Shown: positions 26,115-33,608 of the stretch, in pieces
How positions within the stretch are numbered: position 1 is the first letter of the stretch
Layout of the letters: each line of letters starts with the position of its first letter
Assembly (NCBI GenBank): GCA_029260735.1
Contig: JAJDCR010000041.1
Span: 29,943 to 93,942 of the forward strand
Direction: 5' to 3'
Source of the DNA: Planctomycetota bacterium
GTDB lineage: Bacteria; Planctomycetota; Uabimicrobiia; Uabimicrobiales; Uabimicrobiaceae
DNA length: 64,000 bases
Program-made: the position numbers and the translations under genes
Notes under the pieces: generated by a model
What the model was told of the DNA's origin: nothing
The model's input: the letters and a program-made list of their open reading frames with translations, nothing else
Databases searched by the model: none

Positions 26115-26468
26115 TTATTTCAAAGGTAAATACTGCACTTGCCCTTCCGATTCTCCATCTTCACTACATTCTGCCAAGAGCAAGAGATCTTCTATCAGCT
26201 GCCCAGCGTGAATATGCCGATTTACTTCAAAAACTCCAGGCATAAACTTATTTGTAGAAACTCGCTCATAAGCATACTTCGTAATCGTTTTCACATCGTG
26301 GGTAAGAAGTACACGGTTTTCTTGAGCAGCCCACTCTAGAACAGCAGGATCATCTTCGCCAGATAACCCTACATCCTGAACTCTTAAAATATCAATGCTA
26401 GGATTACGACGAAGTAAACCTCTGACTATATTGTTGTTGAAATTTTCATCTGCAAGAAACTTTATCAT
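26115..26468 (-). CDS. DUF5615 PIN-like protein (putative toxin)
   Basis: The 117-residue protein opens with IKFLADENFNNNIVRGLLRR and contains LRVQDVGLSGEDDPAVLEWA and NRVLLTHDVKTITKYA. The acidic residues DEN, DD and HD match the DUF5615/PIN-like nuclease core. The family is paired with DUF433 genes. The start codon directly follows the DUF433 stop (TAA-ATG), so translation is coupled. It probably acts as an RNase toxin held by the upstream DUF433 protein. Confidence 0.88.
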   Translation of the reverse strand: MIKFLADENFNNNIVRGLLRRNPSIDILRVQDVGLSGEDDPAVLEWAAQENRVLLTHDVKTITKYAYERVSTNKFMPGVFEVNRHIHAGQLIEDLLLLAECSEDGESEGQVQYLPLK

Positions 26469-26804
26469 TTAGAAAACTTTTTCTCGCTTGCGCGCCATTA
26501 ATCGTTCCCTGATTTTATCAGAAGGAAATCGTTTTTCGTTTTCTTTACGAATTTCTAAGGCTTCTTTTTCTCGCTCGCTCAAATAATGATCCACTTCTTG
26601 TTGATTACTCAGATAATATCCTATTACCAAGTAAACATCAGATAAATTTAAAGAAGTAAACTGCTGTACGATTTCTTCTGCTGTTTTACCCTCATTAAAG
26701 GCACATACGACTGTTCCCAAAGGAACTCTTGTGCCTCGGATTAAAACATCACCATCTTGGTTTGTTTCCAGAGGAGCTGGTCTTGGAGGCATGGTAAGTA
26801 GCAT
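26469..26804 (-). CDS. DUF433 family protein (putative antitoxin of the DUF5615 toxin)
   Basis: 111 residues: DVLIRGTRVPLGTVVCAFNE, KTAEEIVQQFTSLNLSDVYL, VIGYYLSNQQEVDHYLSERE. The core is nearly identical to the orphan copy at 21915-22250, but the N-terminus differs (MLLTMPPRPAPLETN). It is directly followed by the toxin gene. The duplication with loss of the toxin in island A indicates that both copies derive from one ancestral island end. Confidence 0.88.
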   Translation of the reverse strand: MLLTMPPRPAPLETNQDGDVLIRGTRVPLGTVVCAFNEGKTAEEIVQQFTSLNLSDVYLVIGYYLSNQQEVDHYLSEREKEALEIRKENEKRFPSDKIRERLMARKREKVF

Positions 26805-26917
26805 TTTGTTCTCACTTATTTGATATAGGTTTTTGAATTGAGTTATATCTTAATTGTACAAGAGGTATTAGGTCTGAGCAAATGGAAATGAAAAATAAAA
26901 TAAGTGAATGTTTATTT

Positions 26918-27454
26918 TCATTGGACAGAGGATGCTCTAAAAACAAAAAATAGAAAGAGTATCGATAAAACAATCAAAATAATAGCTAAATACAAGTTTT
27001 CCCAAGAACTGTATACCGCTATACATGTTATCCCAGAAGCCATAGATCCGCAGCTAAGAAAAAATCCCAAAATAAGTCGAGAGCACCACTTGTCCAGTAG
27101 TTCTTCTGTCGTATACGAAATTGTTAAACCTCTAAATAAACTTTTTTTCATGAGAATTAGTTCAGCTCCCAGTAAACAGGTAACAAAACCAATAGCAGCT
27201 GTTAGCCAAGAAGCATTAGATACTAGATAAAAATAATATATATCTGATGAATTTTCTGATTTAGATCCCGATAACTCAATTAAGCCAGCAGAACAAAACC
27301 CCAATAAAATAGATGATATAGTCCGATAACTTTGGAGAAAATCTTTAAAAACTTCTGATGGAGAACGATAACTGCATCTTGGACAGTAAGTACTATTCTT
27401 ATGAAGCTCTTTCTGACAACATGGACATTTTTGTATTTTAACTGTTACATTCAT
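26918..27454 (-). CDS. Zinc-ribbon multi-pass membrane protein
   Basis: The 178-residue protein begins with a rubredoxin-like zinc ribbon, CPCCQKELHKNSTYCPRC (two CxxC pairs at about 10-27), then SYRSPSEVFKDFL. Four hydrophobic segments follow (ISSILLGFCSAGLIEL; ASWLTAAIGFVTCLLGAELI; LILGFFLSCGSMASGITCIA; YLAIILIVLSILFLFFVF). The start ATG overlaps the ATPase stop (TAATG), so it is translated with the ATPase. A membrane-embedded last gene in an ATPase cassette is typical of effector or pore components in defence systems. This role is only inferred. Confidence 0.75.
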   Translation of the reverse strand: MNVTVKIQKCPCCQKELHKNSTYCPRCSYRSPSEVFKDFLQSYRTISSILLGFCSAGLIELSGSKSENSSDIYYFYLVSNASWLTAAIGFVTCLLGAELILMKKSLFRGLTISYTTEELLDKWCSRLILGFFLSCGSMASGITCIAVYSSWENLYLAIILIVLSILFLFFVFRASSVQ

Positions 27455-29052
27455 TAACTTGATTCTTTTAAAAATTCTTCAATACGTTTTTTATAAAAAT
27501 TAATAAGCTTTAAACAAAAATCATCGCTGACTTTCTCCCCCCTCTCTAGTTTTGAAATTTGCGAAGGATGACATTTGAGTTTTTTTCCAATATATTTTTG
27601 TTGAAAACCTTTTTTTATTCGGAAATTTTTTATTTTGTCTCTGTTAATATACAAGTATAGAGGGGACGGTACACTAAAAAGGGAATTGCCCCGCTTTGGT
27701 ATTTCTCTCTCAGTATTATCATCTTTTTCTAAATCTTTCTCATCGAGATTCTCCTCTAAAAGTTCACTTTTTCCATTTCTGATATGCCTTAGTTGACTCT
27801 CATATTTTTGTCTTACCTTGCGGAGAAATATATATACTGCATTACTATTTTCCCAAACTTCTTTTATTTGTTGTTCTAGGAGGGGATAATAAGGGTTTTC
27901 TTGAGGCGGAGAAATCTTAATTTTTTTCCATAGATAAACGTTTAAACGCTCTTTTACTAGTTTTTGAGCATCCCTTAAGGAAAAATCATCAATACTACAG
28001 ATCCCTCCCTCAGACATTCTTCGAAAAAGATGAGCATCTATTGTCTCTGAAATTTTTATCCATACTACCTCTTGTACACAGAAAAGAAAGCAAATATTGG
28101 GTAAGCGGTCTAATTCTCTTAAAACTGATGTTATTCTTAAAATAGCTTCATTAGCATTTGCTTCATCGTATCCTTGTGTTGAATGGTAAATATCTTCTAA
28201 TTCGTCAAATACAAAAGCAATGCTACACCCTACAATATTACTTAGAGTCCAAACCCAGTCTTTAATTCTCAGTATCCAACTTGAGTTTCTTATCCCCATG
28301 AGTTCCAGCGTCTCTTGAGGTAGGGGCTTTCCATCAAGCCACTCTTCTATATAGCCTTGACAAGATTCTTCTAACAAAAAAAAGCAAATCGCTCGGAAAG
28401 TATCGTAATCATATCGCCCTTTTCCTTCGTTAGGGAACTCTTCATGATGAACAGTTTTTGCTGCTAGTCTTTCCAATGCCTTCTTGCAAAACACTTGGCT
28501 TTTTAGTGCATTTTTTAGCTCCTTCAGTTGTACTTTGGAGCTCTTATTAGATATGATGGGGAATGTATCACTGACTATTTGCCAGAGGGTTCTTTTCGCT
28601 GATAATTCTTTTCTACCTTCTTTTGTTCTTATAAATTCATCATAGGTTTGTAGTAAGACTTCTTTTACTCGGTCCGTAGTCCTTTTTATTAAACGATTGC
28701 TGTGACGAAATATCGAATCAAAAATGCTTGAGGCTAGATGCTGGCGAAAGCAACCATATTCGACTCTGTAAGGTGGTACATATACAAAAGCAATATTAGG
28801 AAAAGATTTCTCTATTTGATTTTGAGTCCATGCAATTAAATGACTTTTTCCCATCCCAGGAGGAGCAGTAATAACTAAACTTTGTGGAGAATGAGCTTGA
28901 TAGATTCCCTCTAGTAATTGTGAAATCTTTTTTTTGATTTCTCCATGTAAAGTATCCACATCTACAATTGGTTGCCAAGGAAGCCGAACAACTTCGCTTG
29001 CAAACGGTTGAGAACCTATTTTTAAGATACTTTCAATATCTTGCTGATCCAT
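27454..29052 (-). CDS. AAA-type P-loop ATPase with C-terminal XRE helix-turn-helix
   Basis: 532 residues from ATG 29052 (GGGAG six bases upstream). A TTG 15 bases earlier is the alternative. Walker A is ITAPPGMGKSHLIAW (about 58-72). Walker B is IAFVFDELEDIY at about 270. The fold resembles ORC/Cdc6- or BREX-type ATPases (VDTLHGEIKKKISQLLEGI before the P-loop). The C-terminal 60 residues are a classic XRE domain: FRIKKGFQQKYIGKKLKCHP, SQISKLERGE. An ATPase fused to its own helix-turn-helix suggests that DNA or operator binding is part of the action. It overlaps the coiled-coil gene by 20 bp. Confidence 0.85.
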   Translation of the reverse strand: MDQQDIESILKIGSQPFASEVVRLPWQPIVDVDTLHGEIKKKISQLLEGIYQAHSPQSLVITAPPGMGKSHLIAWTQNQIEKSFPNIAFVYVPPYRVEYGCFRQHLASSIFDSIFRHSNRLIKRTTDRVKEVLLQTYDEFIRTKEGRKELSAKRTLWQIVSDTFPIISNKSSKVQLKELKNALKSQVFCKKALERLAAKTVHHEEFPNEGKGRYDYDTFRAICFFLLEESCQGYIEEWLDGKPLPQETLELMGIRNSSWILRIKDWVWTLSNIVGCSIAFVFDELEDIYHSTQGYDEANANEAILRITSVLRELDRLPNICFLFCVQEVVWIKISETIDAHLFRRMSEGGICSIDDFSLRDAQKLVKERLNVYLWKKIKISPPQENPYYPLLEQQIKEVWENSNAVYIFLRKVRQKYESQLRHIRNGKSELLEENLDEKDLEKDDNTEREIPKRGNSLFSVPSPLYLYINRDKIKNFRIKKGFQQKYIGKKLKCHPSQISKLERGEKVSDDFCLKLINFYKKRIEEFLKESS

Positions 29053-30280
29053 ACTCTTCTCCCACAAATCCTTTTACTCTAACATAAAATAAAATCCCAT
29101 ACTCTGATTTAATTCCTTCTTTTGACCGGGGCTCTAAACGTGGACTATTGCAAACACGTAAGCTAAGTTTTTGTTCTTTTTTCCATTTTATCAACATCTT
29201 ATGAAAGTCTTTTAAACTTAGATTTTTACTCTCTTTGATAAGCTCATCAAAAAGATTGGGAATCGGCATACTACCAGCATAAGCAGGATTCTTTTTGCAG
29301 TAACTTTGGTAGCTTTTTTTTAATAGTTCGAAGAGACTATTTTCATCGAAATGATTAGCATTTCTCTGTTCTTGGACATTTTCTGTTTTTAGTTTTTTTT
29401 GCAAACTCTGTATGTCTGCGAGTATTTCATTTTGTTTACTTAGGGAAGTTTCCTTGCAATTAGAAAGGTTCTCTTCTAAAGCTTGACAGCTTTGGGTAAA
29501 TTCTTGTTTTGTTTCTTCAATTTTTTCTGCGGTTCTTTGGTAGTATTCTTCTGCTTGTTCAATTGCTTTTAAGTTTGCTTCCTGAACTTCTTTTTGTAAA
29601 GTTTCACTAATCATAGAAAACAAAGCTGTAGACCTTATCTCTTTCATAGTATCGACAAAAGTCTCTTTAAACTTTTGCACTTGCTTCTCAAGGTGACTAG
29701 CAACCTCTGTGTTAAGTTTTGTTATTTCGGCAGATTGAGGTAAGTTGTCAGTTGCCATTTTTTTTAGGCTATTGAGCTGAGTAAAAAAAGTTTTTTGCTG
29801 CTTTTCTATCGAATCAAACTCTTCTTCAAGTTTTTCTTGCTTTATTACTGCTTGTTTATCTATAGGTAAGCGTTCGAATAAAAATTTTTCTCCTTTAGGC
29901 TCTAAAAGAAAAGTGTTAGTTGTCTTTTTCTTTATTAGCTTTGTTTCTTCTGCTTCTTTTCGCCATATAGGTAAAATGTTTCGACTCTCTGTTGCATTTA
30001 GCTTTTTCCCTTCTTTCTTTTTTAATATTTGAAAGAAGTCTTCCCAAACTTGTTCTTTGATTTTTTCATATCGAGAGTGTCCGACCTCTTTTTTCCAAAA
30101 CTCTAATCCTTTAGATGTCACATCATATTTATTTTTAGCCGATTCTTTTAGCAACTGTTTTTGACAAAGTTCATTAAATAAAAGCTGTGCTTTTTTCGCA
30201 CTCAGTCCTATTGCTTTCTTTGTAAGAGAAGTTCCTCCTAAAATTATGGCTTTTTCTAGAGGCTCCAAGATTTCTTGCAT
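29033..30280 (-). CDS. Winged-helix / coiled-coil protein of unknown function
   Basis: In this 415-residue protein, residues about 1-60 look like a winged helix (LTKKAIGLSAKKAQLLFNEL, CQKQLLKESAKNKYDVTSKG). About 135-300 is a long coiled coil (KQEKLEEEFDSIEKQQKTFF and on). The last 100 residues form a separate domain with PIPNLFDELIKESKNLSLKD and YGILFYVRVKGFVG. No nuclease or ATPase motif is visible. The start has no obvious TTG/GTG rival. The 3' end overlaps the ATPase gene, so the two are made together; this protein may recognise the target and regulate the ATPase. I do not recognise a named family. Confidence 0.75.
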   Translation of the reverse strand: MQEILEPLEKAIILGGTSLTKKAIGLSAKKAQLLFNELCQKQLLKESAKNKYDVTSKGLEFWKKEVGHSRYEKIKEQVWEDFFQILKKKEGKKLNATESRNILPIWRKEAEETKLIKKKTTNTFLLEPKGEKFLFERLPIDKQAVIKQEKLEEEFDSIEKQQKTFFTQLNSLKKMATDNLPQSAEITKLNTEVASHLEKQVQKFKETFVDTMKEIRSTALFSMISETLQKEVQEANLKAIEQAEEYYQRTAEKIEETKQEFTQSCQALEENLSNCKETSLSKQNEILADIQSLQKKLKTENVQEQRNANHFDENSLFELLKKSYQSYCKKNPAYAGSMPIPNLFDELIKESKNLSLKDFHKMLIKWKKEQKLSLRVCNSPRLEPRSKEGIKSEYGILFYVRVKGFVGEEYGSARY

Positions 30281-30346
30281 TGTAAATTCCCTTGCAAAAA
30301 TTAGGTTTTAAGTATTCTTATTGTTGTATACTTTTCTTTTGTTGGA

Positions 30347-31960
30347 CTAAAATCTTTGAACAGATATTTTAAGTACCAGAATGCCTGTATCTATATTTCC
30401 TGGAGAAAAGCACAAAATGTTTTGAACTCCCTCTTTCTTGAGTAAGTCCCCTAGCTCTATTTGATAGGAACCAACATTGTCATTATTACTAAGGTCGGAA
30501 TCATAGATTGATATATCAACGATTCGATTATCTAGTTTACTGACATTATAGGCATCTATAGCGAGATTCCAGTTAGGTAAATAATCGTCTTGGTCTTTGT
30601 AACCTTCTCCTCCAACTCTTTGCCCCTCTACAGAAATAATGGGATAGCAGTCTGGAGCAGCTGTCCCACGGTTTGCCATTGTTAGTATTTCGTTACTAAT
30701 TTCCGCAACAATAGCATTAGCAGGACCTGACACCTTGGCTAAATATGCAATAAAAGCTCCTGCCCCTGATACTCTTCCTCCCGCCAGTCCGTCCCAAGGG
30801 GTTTGAGCAATGGGTTTAAAAGGTAAAATTACAGCACCATGCAAAGTAATTCGGTAATTACTTTTCTGATTCAAAGCTTGCTGACACTCCGTTAGTCCTT
30901 GCTCGGCTAAAGTATAGTCTGACCATAGCCTGAGTGTTGCTTGGTAAAATTCGATTGCACTTTCCCACTCCTGGTTTTCTTTGGCTTGATTAGCTTTCAA
31001 AAAGTATATGTTTGCTTTTTTTTGCTGGCCTAATATCTCTTCTTTTAATCTAGAGGCTTCTGTATTTTGCGGATTGAAAGATATTGCTTGATGAGCATAC
31101 TCTTCTGCACTTGTTAATTTGCTTTCTTGCAAAGAGTCTTTTGTTTTTTTTACAAACCTTATAGATTTAACATAAGGCAGACAAATGTTTATTTTTTCTT
31201 TTACCTCAGGTGTTTCAATTCTGTTGGAAGCTTCTGTAAAAGCAAAAAAAGCTTTTTCCCAGTGCAATAGAGCTAATTCTTTTTCTCCCATTTCGAAATA
31301 TTTTTCGTAGTCTAAATGACGATCAACAACCTTGCGTCCTTCAATAGCTACTGAGTTGTCACTCCATGTGCTCAGAACTTCATCATATTTACTTCCTGCT
31401 TTTTGCCACTTCTGATCAACTAGAAGGCTCTCTGCCTCTGAAAGAGTTTCTGTAACTGACTCTTGTTTTTGCTTTACCTCTGATAATTTATTTTGGGCTA
31501 GTTCGTTATCAGGTATATAGTTGAGGGCTTGCAGTAGAGAAGTGTAGGCTTCTGTTAGTCTACTTTGATTAAGAAGATTGATTCCCTTTTGAGTTAACAA
31601 TTGCGACTTTTGTTTCGTTCTTCCTTTTTTAGCCTTATCTAGCTCTAGTCTTGTTTTTTCATCTGGGCGAAGCTGTAAGGAAAGAGAAAAAAACTCAATT
31701 GCTTCACTATAGTTATCCATTGCTGCTGATCGATATCCATGAGAGTAATAGTAATCAGCACCTTGCTCTTTAGCTAAGCTTAGTTTTTTTGCTACGATCA
31801 CATTTTCTGGATCTTCTGTAGATGCTAATTGATACATTTTTACAGCTTTTATCCAGTTATTTTTTGCAGCTAATTTATCAGCTTTCTTCTCGTAAGAAGA
31901 GCATCCCACTAACATCACACAGATAAAGCACACTACCCATTGAGTATATTTTTGATTCAT
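30347..31960 (-). CDS. TPR-repeat lipoprotein with C-terminal C2-like domain
   Basis: About 537 residues from ATG 31960, which has AGAAAGG seven bases upstream; a start 18 bases earlier has no such site. The lipobox CVMLVGCSS marks a lipoprotein. TPR-like helical pairs fill about 25-360 (AVKMYQLASTEDPENVIVAK, AIEFFSLSLQLRPDEKTRLE). The C-terminal 140 residues contain VDISIYDSDLSNNDNVGSYQ, like a C2-type calcium/lipid fold, though other beta-sandwiches are possible. It lies in the same direction as the FRG and ATPase genes with gaps of 66-75 bp, so it is probably part of one transcript. A lipoprotein in such a cassette is unusual. Confidence 0.75.
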   Translation of the reverse strand: MNQKYTQWVVCFICVMLVGCSSYEKKADKLAAKNNWIKAVKMYQLASTEDPENVIVAKKLSLAKEQGADYYYSHGYRSAAMDNYSEAIEFFSLSLQLRPDEKTRLELDKAKKGRTKQKSQLLTQKGINLLNQSRLTEAYTSLLQALNYIPDNELAQNKLSEVKQKQESVTETLSEAESLLVDQKWQKAGSKYDEVLSTWSDNSVAIEGRKVVDRHLDYEKYFEMGEKELALLHWEKAFFAFTEASNRIETPEVKEKINICLPYVKSIRFVKKTKDSLQESKLTSAEEYAHQAISFNPQNTEASRLKEEILGQQKKANIYFLKANQAKENQEWESAIEFYQATLRLWSDYTLAEQGLTECQQALNQKSNYRITLHGAVILPFKPIAQTPWDGLAGGRVSGAGAFIAYLAKVSGPANAIVAEISNEILTMANRGTAAPDCYPIISVEGQRVGGEGYKDQDDYLPNWNLAIDAYNVSKLDNRIVDISIYDSDLSNNDNVGSYQIELGDLLKKEGVQNILCFSPGNIDTGILVLKISVQRF

Positions 31961-32035
31961 AACAAACCTTTCTACCATTACTATACTAATATTAGACCTT
32001 TTTCCTTCTCTTGAAGCTAAACTATCTTAACTAGA

Positions 32036-33004
32036 TTAGATCAATTGTCCAGAATCTTTTGTAGGTTCTAAGATTGAAAATATGCTTTTGGTAATATTAT
32101 CATAAGTCGGCATTAGGTGTGCTTTTGATATGCGCTTTTTCCAAAGAAGCTCTCTCAAGTTATTGATTTCTTTAGTTGGTAAAGTTATTTTGCGTAGAGG
32201 TTTGCTTGGTAAATTCACTTTTTTTAAGACTTCTGGACAATTGCGGTTTATACAGTTTTCTATTGTCTCTTCAAAACAAGGCCAGTAACCTTTATTGATG
32301 AAAACTGAGTGTGCTCGACTATCGTAAGAGAATAGACCATCTTGAGCGTGTAAAAAATGATTATCTGATCGAGGACACGTAAGTTCTGTTAAAACATGAT
32401 GATCTAAAACATCTCTGTGCATAGCCCATACTGCTATTTTTTTGGCATTTTTTTGTTGATCTTCAAAGCTAGAAGCGAAAAAAGCAGCTATTTCGGGTTT
32501 TCGAGTCCAATCTAATAAACGCGTTGGAATTCCGTGATGTTGCGCTAAAGCAGAAATTGCTGGAGAAGGGACTAATAACTGAGCTGGGGTCTTGGTAAGA
32601 AACCTTTCTATAAAACAATATTTTTTACCATCATTTGGTACAAAGAAACCTAACTCGTCACTAAGACGAGAAAATTGACAGAGCAAGTATCCTTCACTGG
32701 CTTCTTGAAAAAGATAATTTGCAGCAAATTCTTTATTTATTGCTTTTTTTACTTCCCCATTAGCATGTTGACTAGTGTCCATCATGCTTTGATAACGCTT
32801 TCTCAATTGCTTTTCAACTAATTCTATTGATTTATTATTACGCCAAGCACTGGGTATCAATTTCCAATCAGAATTCGTATGCCCTCGAAAAACCCAATTA
32901 CAGTCGAGCCCATCAAACCATTTGTCATCTGTTCGAGTTAAGTATTCGAGAAATTTTTCCGCTTTTTTACAATCTCTAACTTCAATGCAACTAAATTCAT
33001 CCAT
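32036..33004 (-). CDS. FRG domain protein
   Basis: The 322-residue protein carries the FRG signature: WVFRGHTNSDWKLIPSAWR (about 38-56), then ALAQHHGIPTRLLDWTRKPE and IAAFFAS (about 160-185). FRG domains occur in phage-defence and toxin contexts. Their reaction is not established to my knowledge. The start ATG overlaps the stop of the XRE gene (TGATG), giving tight coupling; a GTG one codon earlier is possible. An XRE-FRG pair may be a self-contained regulated toxin, or the head of the longer run down to 26918. Confidence 0.88.
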   Translation of the reverse strand: MDEFSCIEVRDCKKAEKFLEYLTRTDDKWFDGLDCNWVFRGHTNSDWKLIPSAWRNNKSIELVEKQLRKRYQSMMDTSQHANGEVKKAINKEFAANYLFQEASEGYLLCQFSRLSDELGFFVPNDGKKYCFIERFLTKTPAQLLVPSPAISALAQHHGIPTRLLDWTRKPEIAAFFASSFEDQQKNAKKIAVWAMHRDVLDHHVLTELTCPRSDNHFLHAQDGLFSYDSRAHSVFINKGYWPCFEETIENCINRNCPEVLKKVNLPSKPLRKITLPTKEINNLRELLWKKRISKAHLMPTYDNITKSIFSILEPTKDSGQLI

Positions 33005-33336
33005 CACCCTTTACCAACCAGCGAAGATACACTAGACAATTCCTTCTCAACCCGAGTCAAACGCTCCTCAATTCGCTCAATCCGCCGATCATCTCCCTGA
33101 TCGTTGCTAACCCCTTGTCCAAAATCTTCACGCTTAACATACCCCGGAAACAAATCGCTGATAATATCCAGCATATCCGCTAGCTTAAACAAATCGTCTA
33201 CAGAGGGACGCTTCCTATTGTTAATCCACTCCGAAATCGAAGATTGAGATTTGCCCATAGTCTCGGCTAATTCTTGTTGGGTAATTTTTTTCTTTTTCAA
33301 TCCTTGTCGGATGGCTTCGCCAATATTTATATTCAC
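33004..33336 (-). CDS. XRE-family transcriptional repressor with coiled-coil tail
   Basis: In this 110-residue protein, residues 1-65 are a helix-turn-helix: GLKKKKITQQELAETMGKSQ, SSISEWINNRKRPS. The last 30 residues form a leucine/valine-rich coiled coil (RIERIEERLTRVEKELSSVS) suited to dimerisation. It is divergent from the primase gene, with palindromes in the 180-bp gap (33355-33371 and 33448-33468). That is the layout of an autoregulated phage- or island-type repressor. It is translationally coupled to the FRG gene, so it probably controls both cassettes. Confidence 0.88.
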   Translation of the reverse strand: MNINIGEAIRQGLKKKKITQQELAETMGKSQSSISEWINNRKRPSVDDLFKLADMLDIISDLFPGYVKREDFGQGVSNDQGDDRRIERIEERLTRVEKELSSVSSLVGKG

Positions 33337-33354
33337 AATTTTTCCTCCTTTTTT

Positions 33355-33371
33355 TATCGCTTATGGCGATA
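33355..33371. promoter_or_regulatory. Palindromic operator candidate near the XRE start
   Basis: TATCGCTTATGGCGATA is an inverted repeat with 6-bp arms, 18 bp upstream of the XRE ATG. Half-site ATCGCC recurs in the second palindrome at 33448. Confidence 0.5.
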
Positions 33372-33442
33372 GTTATTCTTTAGTTTATCACAGTCTTAGA
33401 AGTTCAACCAGTTTTTTTTCAAAGAGTTGGGGAAATTTCTGC

Positions 33443-33470
33443 TTGACAATATCGCCAAAAGAGATATTAT
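33443..33470 (+). promoter_or_regulatory. Promoter toward the primase gene with embedded palindromic operator
   Basis: TTGACA (33443-33448) and TATTAT (33465-33470) are spaced 16 bp, a good sigma-70-type promoter. AATATC-N9-GATATT (33448-33468) spans the spacer and the -10 box, so a bound XRE dimer would block transcription. The 5' leader to the primase ATG is about 130 nt. Confidence 0.6.
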
Positions 33471-33608
33471 TCTACTGTGCTATAAAAATAGCTTTTAGTA
33501 ATAATTTTATTTGTTTTGTCGTGTACCGATTGTGAACGTGTGACGTCCCTTGTTTTTTTGGGAGTTTTAGGGGCACAGTTGGGCGTGACGTTTTTGAGAG
33601 GAGTTTTT

